Origin: Jeotgalibacillus sp. R-1-5s-1
GTDB lineage: Bacteria > Bacillota > Bacilli > Bacillales > Jeotgalibacillaceae
Assembly (NCBI RefSeq): GCF_004405105.1
Contig: NZ_SORW01000008.1
Coordinates: forward strand, 32,959-96,958
Direction of reading: 5' to 3'
DNA: 64,000 bases
Under the pieces are notes generated by a model. That model saw only the letters and a program-made list of their open reading frames with translations. It ran no database searches and was not told the origin of the DNA. Position numbers and translations under genes: made by a program. Shown in pieces: positions 17,847-27,554 of the stretch. The first letter of the stretch is position 1. Every line of letters begins with the position of its first letter.

Positions 17847-18647
17847 TTGGATAAATCCTCTCTTTTTGGTGTCCTGTTAGGTTTTCTGGCGATTGGATCC
17901 GGAATTATACTGAAGGGTGCGCCACCGGAAGTACTGTTAAATGGACCGGCTTTCCTGATTATCATTATGGGAACAGTAGCAGCAGTAACGATTGCATTTC
18001 CAATGAGCGAATTGAAACGCGTACCAAAGTTGTTTGGTATTTTATTTAAAGAAAGCAAAGGAACGGATGTGCCGGATGTCATTCAGATGTTTGGTGAATG
18101 GGCAGAGCTTGCAAGAAAAGAAGGGCTTCTTGCGCTTGAATCAAAAACGTCTGAAATAGAAGATTCTTTTTTGCGCAATGGTCTGGGTCTCGCGATTGAC
18201 GGTCAAAATGCAGACTATATCAGAGATGTCTTAACAGAAGAAATTGATGCAATGGAAGAAAGGCATCATTCCGGTGCGGCTATCTTTACGCAGGCGGGTA
18301 CTTATGCACCTACGCTTGGTGTACTTGGAGCCGTAGTAGGGCTGATAGCAGCACTCGGTGATCTGAATGATACAGAAGCACTCGGTCATGCGATTGCCGC
18401 TGCATTCGTTGCCACATTACTCGGGATATTTACAGGGTATGTATTGTGGCACCCGTTTGCCAATAAGTTAAAGCGTAAGTCAACAAAAGAAGTAATGGTT
18501 AAAAATATGATGATCGAAGGGATCTTGTCTGTCCTTGAAGGAGAGGCACCGCGCGTCATCGAACAAAAACTTGCCTCTTACCTGCCGGCTAAAGAACGCG
18601 AGCAGCTTATGGCTGAAGGCGGTGTGAGACAAAATGCCGAAGCGTAA
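17847..18647 (+). CDS. motA: Flagellar stator protein MotA
   Basis: A 266-residue inner-membrane stator subunit that, with MotB, couples ion flow to flagellar rotation. Four hydrophobic segments are visible (about 5-25, 32-52, 145-168, 180-205). The conserved QAGTYAPTLGVLGAVVGLIAAL and AAAFVATLLGIFTGYVLWHPFANKLKRKS are present. The sequence follows B. subtilis MotA closely rather than MotP. The start is a TTG with GGGTGA upstream. It overlaps motB by 14 bases. Confidence 0.95.
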   Translation: MDKSSLFGVLLGFLAIGSGIILKGAPPEVLLNGPAFLIIIMGTVAAVTIAFPMSELKRVPKLFGILFKESKGTDVPDVIQMFGEWAELARKEGLLALESKTSEIEDSFLRNGLGLAIDGQNADYIRDVLTEEIDAMEERHHSGAAIFTQAGTYAPTLGVLGAVVGLIAALGDLNDTEALGHAIAAAFVATLLGIFTGYVLWHPFANKLKRKSTKEVMVKNMMIEGILSVLEGEAPRVIEQKLASYLPAKEREQLMAEGGVRQNAEA

Positions 18648-19476
18648 AAAAAAGAAGCACGAAGAACATATTGATGAATCGTGGCTGATCCCCTACGCTG
18701 ACATCCTGACGCTTTTGCTGGCACTGTTTATCGTATTATTTGCCAGCAGTACCGTAGATCAGGAAAAGTTCACCCAAATGTCTGAAGTGTTCAGGGAAAT
18801 CTTCTCAGGCGGTGAAAATGTGCTTGATTATTCCAGTCTGTCAGAAAGCGCAGCAACAGCTGATAATCCTGAACAGACAACGGAAACGGAGCCCACAGAA
18901 GGCATGACGGAAGAAGAGATGATGATTCAGGAATTTCTGAGTGAACAGACGGAGCGGGAAAATGCAGCCGCGGCTGATATGGAGGAGCTGCAGGAGTTAC
19001 AGCAGCAGATTGATTCCTATATTGCCGGTAACGGTCTGGATGATCAGTTTGCGACTGAACTGACAGATGAAGGATTACTGTTAACGATTCGTGATAATGT
19101 CCTGTTTACTTCCGGATCTGCAGATGTGAGAGAAGAATATAGAGATATAGCTCGCGAGGTTGCTTCACTCCTCGAGTTTGATCCACCACGTAATGTGATT
19201 ATTTCAGGACATACCGATAACGTCCCGATCAGCACGGCTGCGTTCAGTTCAAACTGGGAATTGAGTGTAATGCGTGCCGTAAACTTTATGAAGCTGGTCA
19301 TTGAAAATCCGAATCTGGACCCGCGCTGGTTCAGCGCAAAAGGATTTGGTGAATTTCAGCCGATTGCCACCAATGATACAGAAGAAGGCCGCGCGCAAAA
19401 CAGACGGGTGGAAGTACTTGTCCTGCCGCGTGTGACAAGTAATGGAGATATGAATACCGTTACTTCAACACCTTAA
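18634..19476 (+). CDS. motB: Flagellar stator protein MotB
   Basis: A 280-residue peptidoglycan-anchored stator subunit. A basic N-terminus precedes the single transmembrane helix with the ion-binding aspartate D23 (WLIPYADILTLLLALFIV). A linker rich in E, T and A runs to about residue 130. The C-terminal OmpA-like domain contains VIISGHTDNVPIS and NRRVEVLVLP. The helix and flanks resemble proton-type MotB more than sodium-type MotS, though ion choice is not certain from sequence. A terminator follows at once. Confidence 0.95.
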   Translation: MPKRKKKKHEEHIDESWLIPYADILTLLLALFIVLFASSTVDQEKFTQMSEVFREIFSGGENVLDYSSLSESAATADNPEQTTETEPTEGMTEEEMMIQEFLSEQTERENAAAADMEELQELQQQIDSYIAGNGLDDQFATELTDEGLLLTIRDNVLFTSGSADVREEYRDIAREVASLLEFDPPRNVIISGHTDNVPISTAAFSSNWELSVMRAVNFMKLVIENPNLDPRWFSAKGFGEFQPIATNDTEEGRAQNRRVEVLVLPRVTSNGDMNTVTSTP

Positions 19477-19501
19477 ACCGCTGATGATTCAGCGGTTTTT
19501 T
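19475..19501 (+). terminator. Terminator of motAB
   Basis: Stem AAACCGCTGA / TCAGCGGTTT and a T run; the first bases overlap the motB stop. Confidence 0.88.
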
Positions 19502-19663
19502 GCATTACAATTAAGAAAATAATCTTTGATTTGTTTCACCTGATCTATCAGCTAAATTCAATAAGAAACCTCCTATATTCCAGTAAACATACAAAAAATC
19601 TGTTTACTCCCTTTTTTTCTAGGGAAAAGAAACACAACTGTCATTTGGAAGGGAGAGATTGTA

Positions 19664-21043
19664 TTGGATGCGTTTATTGATGGGGTCGTTGAATTCTCAG
19701 GATGGTTATGGGGGGTTCCGCTTATCTCTGTCCTGCTGATATCGGGCTTGTATATGACGTTTAAGCTCGGTTTTTTTCAATTTAGACACCCTATATACAT
19801 AATGAAACAAACCTTTGGAAGTGTAACGAAGAAGCCGAAAGGTGAGGGGACAGTTACCCCTTTTCAGGCTTTAACATCGGCTTTATCTTCCACAATCGGG
19901 GCTGCAAACATTGTCGGTGTACCGGCAGCGATTATGTTTGGAGGTCCGGGTGCGGTTTTCTGGATGTGGGTCATCGCATTAATCGGTATGTCACTGAAGT
20001 TTTCAGAGAGTGCACTTGCCGTTCATTACCGTGAAAAAAATGAAAAAGGTGAATATGTTGGCGGCCCAATGTATTACATGACGAAGGGTCTTGGTATGAA
20101 GTGGCTCGGGATCTGGTTTTCATTTGCCCTGATGCTTGAACTGATTCCGAGTGTTATGGTGCAGGGGAACTCAGTTGCAAATACAGTCCAGGAGTCATTT
20201 GGTATACCGGTGTTATGGACTGGAATCGGGATTGCTGTATTGATCGGAGTCGTTGTATTTGGTGGTATTAAACGGATTGGACAGGTAACGCAGGTTGTTG
20301 TCCCATTTATGGCGCTTATTTATGTAGGGGGAGCACTTGTCATTCTCTTTACGAATCTTGATGCACTGCCGGAATTTTTCACGCTCATCTTTTCCAATGC
20401 TTTTTCACCTGCACCTGTTATTGGAGGATTTGCAGGAGCTGCACTTGTCGATGTCATCAGATGGGGGTTTGCAAGAGGATTGTACTCGAATGAAGCCGGT
20501 CTTGGGACAGCACCGATGGCTCATGCGGCGGCAACGACAGATCACCCTGTGCGTCAGGCATTCTGGGCGGTTTCAGGAATCGTGGTTGATACATTAATTA
20601 TTTGTACGGCTACAGCCTTTGTTGTTTTGTCATCAGGTGTCTGGACAGGGGAAAATGCAATGGAAAACAGTAGTGCCTTAACAACGATTGCATTTGCCAG
20701 CTATTTTGGCGAATTTGGCAGTATACTCGTCACGATCTCGCTTGCCTTTTTTGTTATTTCAACGATTCTGGTGGTTATTTTTTATGGGGCGAAGCAGGCG
20801 GAATTTTTATTTGGCCTGAAAGCATCGTATGCCATTCAGGTTGTCTACCTAGTTGCCATTGTATTCGGGGCAGTGGGAGCGGCAGAAGTGATCTGGAACT
20901 TCCTTGATATTATGCTTGCCGCCATTCTATTACCCAATATTCTGGCGATCCTGTTATTAAGTAACAAGGTGAAGGAACTGAAAAATGAATTTTTCACATC
21001 CGACCAGTATTATCTTAAGGATATAGGGAAAAACAAAAAGTAG
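19664..21043 (+). CDS. Alanine/glycine:cation symporter, AGCS family (first copy)
   Basis: A 459-residue sodium-coupled amino-acid carrier with about 11 membrane helices. Family motifs: LYMTFKLGFFQFRHPIYIMK, ALSSTIGAANIVGVPAAIMFGGPGAVFWMW, GGPMYYMTKGLG and FARGLYSNEAGLGTAPMAHAAA. The start is a TTG after GGAAGGGAGAG. It is flanked by its own terminator and about 190 bases of AT-rich DNA upstream. A second AGCS gene on the opposite strand lies at 25-26 kb; the two proteins differ substantially, so this is not a recent duplication. Confidence 0.92.
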   Translation: MDAFIDGVVEFSGWLWGVPLISVLLISGLYMTFKLGFFQFRHPIYIMKQTFGSVTKKPKGEGTVTPFQALTSALSSTIGAANIVGVPAAIMFGGPGAVFWMWVIALIGMSLKFSESALAVHYREKNEKGEYVGGPMYYMTKGLGMKWLGIWFSFALMLELIPSVMVQGNSVANTVQESFGIPVLWTGIGIAVLIGVVVFGGIKRIGQVTQVVVPFMALIYVGGALVILFTNLDALPEFFTLIFSNAFSPAPVIGGFAGAALVDVIRWGFARGLYSNEAGLGTAPMAHAAATTDHPVRQAFWAVSGIVVDTLIICTATAFVVLSSGVWTGENAMENSSALTTIAFASYFGEFGSILVTISLAFFVISTILVVIFYGAKQAEFLFGLKASYAIQVVYLVAIVFGAVGAAEVIWNFLDIMLAAILLPNILAILLLSNKVKELKNEFFTSDQYYLKDIGKNKK

Positions 21044-21082
21044 TAAAATGCTGCCATTGTATGAGTCCTTATGATGATTTTA

Positions 21083-21118
21083 AGCATACTCAGATTCGCA
21101 CTGAGTATGCTTTTTTTT
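21083..21118 (+). terminator. Terminator of the first AGCS gene
   Basis: Perfect stem AGCATACTCAG / CTGAGTATGCT and eight Ts. Confidence 0.9.
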
Positions 21119-21236
21119 CTAAAATATGAAAACAAGTGTTTCTAACTGATCAGTTAAGGATACACAGTATAGAAGAGCAAAATACGCTTTAACATGAAAG
21201 GTTATACAGAAGACGATGGAATGAGGAGGGGCTTGT

Positions 21237-22235
21237 ATGATTAAAGAAGTGAGCAATATGTGGAAAGCCAGAACATGGATGAAAACCAATGTCCCGTTTT
21301 TATACAGTTGGCATGCCTATGTCGGATTTGAATTGGGCCTGTTTGAAGCATTTAAGCGTCCGGTGAGAGTCGGGGACGTGGCGGATGCTTATCAGCTGGA
21401 AACTGATCTCCTTGAGCAATGGGTGGAAGTCGGCCTGTCGTTAAAACACCTGAAGCGTGATGCAAAGGGAAGAGTTCAGATTGCCCGTGCATGGAAGCTG
21501 CCAGGCTCTAAAAAAGACAGCCCATCCTCAGGTGATTTACTAAAAGAAATGATGGAGCTCCATATTCCTTCGCTTCTCTCTTATCCGGAGCTGATGACTG
21601 AAAAGAAACGCCATCACTTCGATTCTGAAAAGCACGGATCCACTGTGGCCAAAACCTCCACATTACTTGAACTTCTTGCCTTTCACCTCATCAACAGGAA
21701 CGTTAAAAAACACCATGTCTCGTCCATATTGGATATTGGATGTGGCGAAGCAGGATACTTAATTAAACTGTCTAAAAAACATCCGGATGTAAAGCTGACC
21801 GGAATCGAAATTAATCGGGAAGTGGCAGAGTCAGCTGAAAAGGCTACCCGGGACTATGAAAATATTCAGATCGTTCATGAAGATATACATCAGTACACAC
21901 CTGACCAAAACTATTCATACGTCATGGTAAATAACCTTCTGCATTATATAGATCCTGATAAAAGAGAACACTTTTTTAGCCGACTTAATGAAATCACCGA
22001 GGATCAAGGTATCATCACGATTATATCTCCGCTGCAAAAAGCAAAACATGGACAGCAGTTTTCAAGTGCATTTAACAGCTTTTTTATGACATTTGATAAC
22101 TTGTATCCAATTCCTTCTGAGGAAGAGCTTAATCTTATTGCGGAGAAAACAGGGTTCCGCTCAGAAAAACCCGTACCGATTATCAGAGAAGGCGGATGGT
22201 TTATTACAAAGTGGCAAAAGGTTTCATCGGTCTAA
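21237..22235 (+). CDS. Class I SAM-dependent methyltransferase with N-terminal helical domain
   Basis: A 332-residue protein. The first about 125 residues look like the winged-helix dimerisation part of O-methyltransferases (FELGLFEAFKRPVRVGDVADAYQL). The Rossmann domain follows, with motif I ILDIGCGEAGYLIKL, the acidic end of strand 2 (LTGIEIN), and VMVNNLLHYIDPDKREHFF. The ATG is preceded by GAGGAGG. The substrate is not deducible; the architecture resembles small-molecule O- or C-methyltransferases. Confidence 0.8.
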   Translation: MIKEVSNMWKARTWMKTNVPFLYSWHAYVGFELGLFEAFKRPVRVGDVADAYQLETDLLEQWVEVGLSLKHLKRDAKGRVQIARAWKLPGSKKDSPSSGDLLKEMMELHIPSLLSYPELMTEKKRHHFDSEKHGSTVAKTSTLLELLAFHLINRNVKKHHVSSILDIGCGEAGYLIKLSKKHPDVKLTGIEINREVAESAEKATRDYENIQIVHEDIHQYTPDQNYSYVMVNNLLHYIDPDKREHFFSRLNEITEDQGIITIISPLQKAKHGQQFSSAFNSFFMTFDNLYPIPSEEELNLIAEKTGFRSEKPVPIIREGGWFITKWQKVSSV

Positions 22236-22324
22236 AATGGTTATGAACACCGAATGTTTAGTCCAGACAAAATGTGGAATAGTACATTTGTGATCAGATT
22301 TAAGATAAAAGGGAGATGTTTTCT

Positions 22325-22837
22325 TTGGCTAAAATTGCAACGTTAATGACGAATCAATTTGAAGATGTGGAATACACACAACCTGCAGAAGCTTTCGGGA
22401 AGGAAGGGCATGAGGTTGTGACCATAGAAAAAGAAGCAGGCAAATCAGTCACGGGAAAACAGGGAGATGCGACAGTAACGATTGACCAGTCTATTGATGA
22501 CGTATCACCTTCTGATTTTGACGCACTGTTTATCCCGGGAGGTTTCTCTCCGGATTTACTAAGAGAAGACGAGCGCTTTGTCTCATTTGCCAAATCCTTT
22601 ATGGATGATAAAAAGCCTGTCTTTACGATCTGTCATGGACCACAGCTGCTGATTACAGCGAAGTCACTTGAAGGCAGAACAGCAACAGGCTACAAATCAA
22701 TTAAGGTTGATATGGAATATGCCGGAGTGAACTACAAGGATGAGGAAGTAGTCGTCTGCGGAAATCAGCTTGTAACGAGCCGACAGCCGGATGACATACC
22801 GGCATTTATAAGAGAATCATTAAATCTGTTGAAATAA
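22325..22837 (+). CDS. yfkM: DJ-1/PfpI family protein (general stress protein YfkM type)
   Basis: A 170-residue class I glutamine-amidotransferase-like protein. The nucleophile elbow is at FTICHGPQLL (the cysteine before His-Gly), with the DALFIPGGFSPDLLR strand before it. An in-frame ATG at 22316 sits directly against the GGGAG site, so the TTG at 22325, which gives the family-typical start (M)AKIATLMTNQFEDVEY, is preferred. YfkM relatives deglycate methylglyoxal-modified proteins and nucleotides or act as proteases. A weak sigma-B-like pair (GTTTAG, 14 bases, GGAATA) lies about 45 bases upstream, as would fit a general stress gene, but the match is poor. Confidence 0.85.
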   Translation: MAKIATLMTNQFEDVEYTQPAEAFGKEGHEVVTIEKEAGKSVTGKQGDATVTIDQSIDDVSPSDFDALFIPGGFSPDLLREDERFVSFAKSFMDDKKPVFTICHGPQLLITAKSLEGRTATGYKSIKVDMEYAGVNYKDEEVVVCGNQLVTSRQPDDIPAFIRESLNLLK

Positions 22838-22844
22838 CATGAAG

Positions 22845-22879
22845 AACCGGGGCGCTCAGATGAGTCGCCCCGGTTTTTT
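22845..22879 (+). terminator. Terminator of yfkM
   Basis: Very GC-rich perfect stem AACCGGGGCG / CGCCCCGGTT and a T run. Confidence 0.93.
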
Positions 22880-22913
22880 GGTGAGATGGTTTTAAAAGAT
22901 TTAATAATCCTCC

Positions 22914-22940
22914 TAAAAATTTCGTGAATTAGTCCGATAT
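22914..22940 (+). promoter_or_regulatory. Sigma-D promoter of the second chemoreceptor gene
   Basis: TAAA, 15 bases, then TCCGATAT (7 of 8 to consensus), about 48 bases before the start. Confidence 0.8.
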
Positions 22941-22988
22941 ACATATATAATAAAGGTAGTTCTTTGAGATTAGAGATGGGGGATCAGT

Positions 22989-24764
22989 TTGAAAAAACTT
23001 AAGTGGAAATTGCTATCATTATTTTTAGTTTTAATTGTTTTAATCGGAGGATTAGCTGCATTTAATATTTACTCGATCTCATCAATAAATCAGCAGACAG
23101 AGAGAGTATTAAGTGAAGATCTTGCGCTACTGGAAATTGATCAGGAGATGAGATTTAATGTTTCCCAGCAAATCGCTTTAACGAGAGGATATGTGCTATA
23201 CGGGGAGGCAGAATATAAAAATGGTTTTGAGGAGCTTGCACAAAAAAATGCAGAGTTCGCAGAAGTTCTTCAGTCTCATAATGTCAGTAATGATGTGAAG
23301 TCCGTCCTCACGATTACCCGTGTATGGGAAGACGGTATTCGGGATCGTGTGTTCAGTATGTACGATAACGGCAGGGAAGAGGACGCGAGAGTGCTATTTC
23401 GGGCGAATTTCGAACCGACTGCAAGGGGTATCATGGACAGTCTGGAAAAAGTGTCTAATGAGCGGAGCGGGATCATGAATACTTCCGCAGATCAAATCAT
23501 TGAAACCGGGAATCAAACCATTTTATTAACAATAATTATAAGCGGTCTTGTAATTGTGACGGCAATCGTATTGAGTCTGGTTTCAGCTTCAAAAATTACG
23601 AAACCGATTATTTCAGTAACAAAAAGAATGAAAGCGATTGCGGCTGGTGAATTACCTGCGGCATCATTACAGACAAAAAGCAAGGACGAGGTTGGACAGC
23701 TGGTTCATACTGTCAATGAAATGAATAATCAGTTGCGGAACCTCGTATCTGATATTACGCTAGTATCTGGTTCAGTTGTAACAAAAGGCAGTCAATTATC
23801 AGAAAGCGCACAGGAAGTCAGAGAGGGAAGCAGCCAAATCGCTGTGACCATGAATGAGCTGGCTGTTGGTGCTGGTATTCAGGCAGAGGCATCGTCTTCA
23901 TTAAGCACAAAAATGATTGCGTTTACAGAGCGCATACGTTCTTCAGCTGAAAAAGGGAATGAAGCACAGGAACGAGCCGAAGAGATGTATTCATACACAT
24001 CATCAGGCGGAAAGAAAATGGCTGAATCTATTCATAAAGTGAACCAGATTAACGACAGTTTCAAGACTGCAATGGAACGTGTCAACGGACTCGACGATCA
24101 GACGAAAAACATTTCAAAGCTCGTTCAGGTGATCCAGGAGATTGCGGATCAGACCAATCTGCTGGCACTGAATGCTGCTATCGAATCGGCAAGGGCAGGT
24201 GAACATGGCAGAGGATTTGCGGTGGTGGCTGATGAGGTAAGAAAACTCGCTGTTCAGGTATCTGCTTCAATCACAGATATTACCTCGATTATTACAACCA
24301 TTCAGCGTGAATCCAAGGAAACCGTTGAAGTACTTGGAAATGGTTATGAGCTTGTCAGCAGCGGAACAGCCCAAATGGAGGAAACAGCTGAATCTTTCGG
24401 TTTGATTGAGCAAAAAGTAAATGATGTATCAGAAAGAATGAAGGACATTGCCTCTTCATTGTACGAAATTGTGAATGGGACAGAAGAGATTAATCATGAC
24501 ATTGAACAAATCGCCGCAGTATCTGAGGAAGCTGCTGCAGGAATTGAAGAAACGACTGCAAACGCTGAGCAGTCAAGCGCAACGATGAATAACGTCTATC
24601 ACGCATCGGTTGAGCTGATCAGTGAAGCGCAGGATCTCCAGAATACACTCGGTCATTTCAAGCTCGAAACAGCTGATCATCAGCTTGATATTTCAGAAGA
24701 ACCGGGAGACGAACAAACAGAGATTGACGAATTCAATGAGGTTACAGAGGATAAAGTGTCATAA
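22989..24764 (+). CDS. Methyl-accepting chemotaxis protein (four-helix-bundle sensor)
   Basis: A 591-residue chemoreceptor. Transmembrane helix 1 at about 7-28, a 150-residue helical sensor of the 4HB_MCP type ([21 protein letters not shown]), helix 2 at about 178-200, HAMP at about 202-255, and a signalling domain with the tip [22 protein letters not shown]. The acidic C-terminal tail has no obvious CheB/CheR pentapeptide. The start codon is TTG after GATGGGGGA. It is transcribed alone from a sigma-D site. The ligand is unknown. Confidence 0.93.
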   Translation: MKKLKWKLLSLFLVLIVLIGGLAAFNIYSISSINQQTERVLSEDLALLEIDQEMRFNVSQQIALTRGYVLYGEAEYKNGFEELAQKNAEFAEVLQSHNVSNDVKSVLTITRVWEDGIRDRVFSMYDNGREEDARVLFRANFEPTARGIMDSLEKVSNERSGIMNTSADQIIETGNQTILLTIIISGLVIVTAIVLSLVSASKITKPIISVTKRMKAIAAGELPAASLQTKSKDEVGQLVHTVNEMNNQLRNLVSDITLVSGSVVTKGSQLSESAQEVREGSSQIAVTMNELAVGAGIQAEASSSLSTKMIAFTERIRSSAEKGNEAQERAEEMYSYTSSGGKKMAESIHKVNQINDSFKTAMERVNGLDDQTKNISKLVQVIQEIADQTNLLALNAAIESARAGEHGRGFAVVADEVRKLAVQVSASITDITSIITTIQRESKETVEVLGNGYELVSSGTAQMEETAESFGLIEQKVNDVSERMKDIASSLYEIVNGTEEINHDIEQIAAVSEEAAAGIEETTANAEQSSATMNNVYHASVELISEAQDLQNTLGHFKLETADHQLDISEEPGDEQTEIDEFNEVTEDKVS

Positions 24765-24784
24765 ATAGGGGCTGCACAAAAAAA

Positions 24785-24818
24785 GCGGAGCGGATCAATT
24801 TGATCCGCTCCACTTTTT
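24785..24818 (+). terminator. Terminator between the chemoreceptor gene and yfkK
   Basis: Perfect stem GGAGCGGATCA / TGATCCGCTCC with AAAAA and TTTTT flanks, usable in both directions. Confidence 0.9.
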
Positions 24819-24825
24819 AAATTTG

Positions 24826-25050
24826 TTACACTTTTCTCAGATTGCCAAGCTCTTCTGCAATAGCCTGCATTTCACTCGGGCTGAATGTTTCACGTTTCAT
24901 CACCATTGTATGAAGATCCCGAAGCTCTTCATACATCTCCTCATCGAAATGGGAAACCTTAATCGCACCAGCGTTAACGATGCGAAGACGTTCTTTTATT
25001 TCATTAATCATAAATTCAGCATTTTCAACGGATTTTGAATCCAGATTCAT
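24826..25050 (-). CDS. yfkK: DUF1128 family protein YfkK
   Basis: A 74-residue, mostly helical cytosolic protein. The DUF1128 family is recognised by [22 protein letters not shown] and the conserved end [18 protein letters not shown] ribosome site (GAAAGGA) precedes the ATG. In B. subtilis the gene neighbours yfkJ, as here, though in this window an AGCS transporter gene sits between. The function is unknown. Confidence 0.85.
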   Translation of the reverse strand: MNLDSKSVENAEFMINEIKERLRIVNAGAIKVSHFDEEMYEELRDLHTMVMKRETFSPSEMQAIAEELGNLRKV

Positions 25051-25117
25051 TTTGATCAGTCCTTTCAGCAGTTATCATTCATCTTTCCATGCTTTTCAGG
25101 ATCTGTCAACACACGCT

Positions 25118-26479
25118 TTATGCTGCATTTTTTGCTTCTGCTTTTTCTTCTTTAATCTTTTGACGGATCCGTTTTGTTTCATAAGCTACGACGCCTGATA
25201 GACCGAGAAGTCCGATCAGGTTCGGGAAGGCCATTAATCCATTCATAATATCAGAGAATGCCCAAACCACGTCTAAAGAAGCAACGGCACCGATCATAAC
25301 AGCGATAACGAATAATAAGCGGTAGCCAATATTGTATTTCTTTGTTCCGACAAGATACTGGAAACATTTCTCACCGTAATAAGACCAGCCAATAATAGTT
25401 GATGAAGCAAAGAAAATCAGGCCGATTGCGACAACAATTGGTCCAATGCCCCCAAGGAAATATTCAAATGAAGCAGATGTTAATGCCCCACCCTGAAGGT
25501 CGCCACTTTCATAGAGTCCGGCCATGACAATCGTGATTCCTGTAATGGAACAGATGATTAATGTATCAATCAAAACCTGCGTCATCGAAACTAGACCCTG
25601 ACGTCCAGGCATGTCTGTCTTGGCAGCTGCAGCAGCGATCGGTGCTGATCCAAGTCCTGCTTCATTAGAGAATACGCCACGCGCAACACCGTAACGGATA
25701 ATCGCACCGATGACACCGCCGGCAATGGCCTCGTTACCGAATGCAAGTTGGAAAATCGTCGCGAACGCACCCGGGACCATTTCAAAGTTAAGAACCATCA
25801 CAATAAGTCCTGCTAATAAATAAAAAGCGGCCATAAATGGCACGAAAATAGAAGTTACTTTACCGATGCTCTTAATACCGCCAAGAATAACAAGTGCAGT
25901 AAAAACAGTAAGTACAATTCCAGTTACCCATGTCGGGATGCTGAATGTGTTCTGAACGACATCAGAAACGGAGTTCGACTGTACCATGTTCCCGATTCCG
26001 AAGGCAGCAATAGCGCCAAATAAAGCGAATAGAACGCCAAGCCATTTTTGTTTCAGTCCACGTTCCAGATAATACATCGGACCGCCTGACATTTCGCCAT
26101 CTTCATCCTGTACACGGTATTTTACCGCCAGAACGGCTTCTGCATATTTTGTTGCCATTCCAAAGATTGCCGACAGCCACATCCAGAAAATAGCTCCTGG
26201 ACCACCGAGCGCAACGGCAGTAGCAACACCTACAATGTTACCGGTTCCGACTGTGGCAGCCATTGCTGTCATCAGTGACTGGAAGTGTGAGATGTCACCT
26301 TTGGATTTTGTGTCCTGATTACGTGAAAAAGCAAGTTTGAGTGAATACCCGGTCAGCCCAAATTGCACGAGTCCGAGGCGGAACGTAAGATAAATCCCTG
26401 TTCCCACCAGCAGAATCAGCAGCGGCGGCCCCCAGACTAGCCCGCTGATTTCATTAAGAAAATCTGTTAAGCCTTGCAT
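25118..26479 (-). CDS. Alanine/glycine:cation symporter, AGCS family (second copy)
   Basis: A 453-residue sodium:amino-acid symporter with about 11 helices. Motifs are GIYLTFRLGLVQFG, TVGTGNIVGVATAVALGGPGAIFWMW, SGGPMYYLERGL and ARGVFSNEAGLGSAPIAAAAA. It ends with a charged tail (KEEKAEAKNAA). It is divergent from yfkJ and 67 bases upstream of yfkK on the same strand, so a bicistronic yfkK message is possible. Probable substrates are alanine, glycine or glutamine. Confidence 0.92.
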   Translation of the reverse strand: MQGLTDFLNEISGLVWGPPLLILLVGTGIYLTFRLGLVQFGLTGYSLKLAFSRNQDTKSKGDISHFQSLMTAMAATVGTGNIVGVATAVALGGPGAIFWMWLSAIFGMATKYAEAVLAVKYRVQDEDGEMSGGPMYYLERGLKQKWLGVLFALFGAIAAFGIGNMVQSNSVSDVVQNTFSIPTWVTGIVLTVFTALVILGGIKSIGKVTSIFVPFMAAFYLLAGLIVMVLNFEMVPGAFATIFQLAFGNEAIAGGVIGAIIRYGVARGVFSNEAGLGSAPIAAAAAKTDMPGRQGLVSMTQVLIDTLIICSITGITIVMAGLYESGDLQGGALTSASFEYFLGGIGPIVVAIGLIFFASSTIIGWSYYGEKCFQYLVGTKKYNIGYRLLFVIAVMIGAVASLDVVWAFSDIMNGLMAFPNLIGLLGLSGVVAYETKRIRQKIKEEKAEAKNAA

Positions 26480-26664
26480 CTAACTCCCCCTTTTTCTTTT
26501 ACAGGCTATAAATATGAACAAAATATGTACGCCTTACATTAAATATTCCTGAAATGAGCCCCCTATTGTCAAGGTTTTTTTCTGAACGATCAGGTTATCT
26601 CATGTTTTAAAAGAACGTCTTAAGGAAATATAAAGAAAACATTCACCTTTTCAGGAGGGACCTT

Positions 26665-27138
26665 ATGAAACGTGTATTATTTGTGTGCCTCGGTAATATC
26701 TGCCGATCACCTATGGCTGAGGCCGTGATGCGTCAAAAAGTCGCTGAACATGACCTGACAGATAAAATCGAAGTTGCATCAGCAGGAACAGCAGGATGGC
26801 ATCAGGGTAATCCGCCGCATGAAGGGACAATCCGGGTTTTGAAAGAAAACAGTATACCACATGATGGCCTCACGTCCAATCAGCTTACCCGGCAGGACCT
26901 CGAACATTATGACTACATTGTTGCGCTGGACCGGTCAGTGTCTGAGGACATTAATAAACTCGCAAGGGCGACTGAGAATAAGCCCACGTATATCCTGCTG
27001 CTGGAACTCATCGATGCAGGAACACTGGATGTCCCGGATCCATATTATACAAACAATTTTCAGGAAAGTTATGATTTAATAAATAGAGGGTGCGAAGCTC
27101 TTATTAAAAAAATTGAAGATGATCATGGAGGCGATTAA
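26665..27138 (+). CDS. yfkJ: Low-molecular-weight protein-tyrosine phosphatase YfkJ
   Basis: A 157-residue phosphatase. The P-loop is at the very N-terminus: C8-LGNIC-R14-S (Cx5RS). The general-acid loop is DVPDPYY near residue 126. Family knowledge: YfkJ of B. subtilis dephosphorylates tyrosine residues and contributes to stress resistance. AGGAGGG precedes the ATG. It is the first gene of a yfkJ-yfkI-like-yfkH operon with 0-23 base spacings. Confidence 0.93.
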   Translation: MKRVLFVCLGNICRSPMAEAVMRQKVAEHDLTDKIEVASAGTAGWHQGNPPHEGTIRVLKENSIPHDGLTSNQLTRQDLEHYDYIVALDRSVSEDINKLARATENKPTYILLLELIDAGTLDVPDPYYTNNFQESYDLINRGCEALIKKIEDDHGGD

Positions 27139-27531
27139 ATGGCAAATAACAAACTGCCGGCAGGTATTATCATTGGTGCAATTGCAGGGGGACTGTTAAG
27201 TATGCTTGATCCCGCAACAAGAAGAAAAACTTCTTCCGCACTCGTAAAATCAAAGGAATCCATTTCATACTACAGCCGTCATCCACAGGAGCTGGCAGAC
27301 CGTGCCGCTCAAAAAGCGGATCACTGGAAACAGACAGCAGAAAAAATTCAGCAGGACATCGCTTATTTATCTGAAAAATATGAGGAAGTAAAAGAAATGG
27401 TACCTCAGCTTCAGCAGATGGTATCAGAAACAAAAGATGCTTTTACTGAAGATGAGCCGCTGGAAAAAACGGCTGCTCACCCGGTACAACTTGATCAAGG
27501 GGATTCCTATCCTGAAAAAAAGACCGTATAA
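27139..27531 (+). CDS. YtxH-like/YfkI membrane-associated protein
   Basis: A 130-residue protein starting directly after the yfkJ stop. It opens with a small glycine-rich hydrophobic segment (PAGIIIGAIAGGLLSML, residues 7-23), then DPATRR and a long amphipathic, probably coiled-coil helix (about 40-105), like YtxH-domain proteins. By position it matches yfkI of B. subtilis. The role is unknown, but the tight coupling to the phosphatase and YfkH suggests a shared envelope or stress task. Confidence 0.75.
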   Translation: MANNKLPAGIIIGAIAGGLLSMLDPATRRKTSSALVKSKESISYYSRHPQELADRAAQKADHWKQTAEKIQQDIAYLSEKYEEVKEMVPQLQQMVSETKDAFTEDEPLEKTAAHPVQLDQGDSYPEKKTV

Positions 27532-27554
27532 AGTCTGAGATAAGGAGGGACGCA

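Noticed and set aside
17847..19476. Sodium-type MotPS stator
   Set aside because: The MotA sequence and the MotB helix (YADILTLLLALFIVLFASS) follow Bacillus MotAB; MotPS would normally be linked to ccpA.
22316..22324. ATG start for yfkM at 22316
   Set aside because: It touches the GGGAG ribosome site with no spacing; the TTG at 22325 gives proper spacing and the family-typical N-terminus.
19664..26479. Recent duplication of the two AGCS symporter genes
   Set aside because: They share family motifs but differ widely in sequence and ends, so they are old paralogues on opposite strands.
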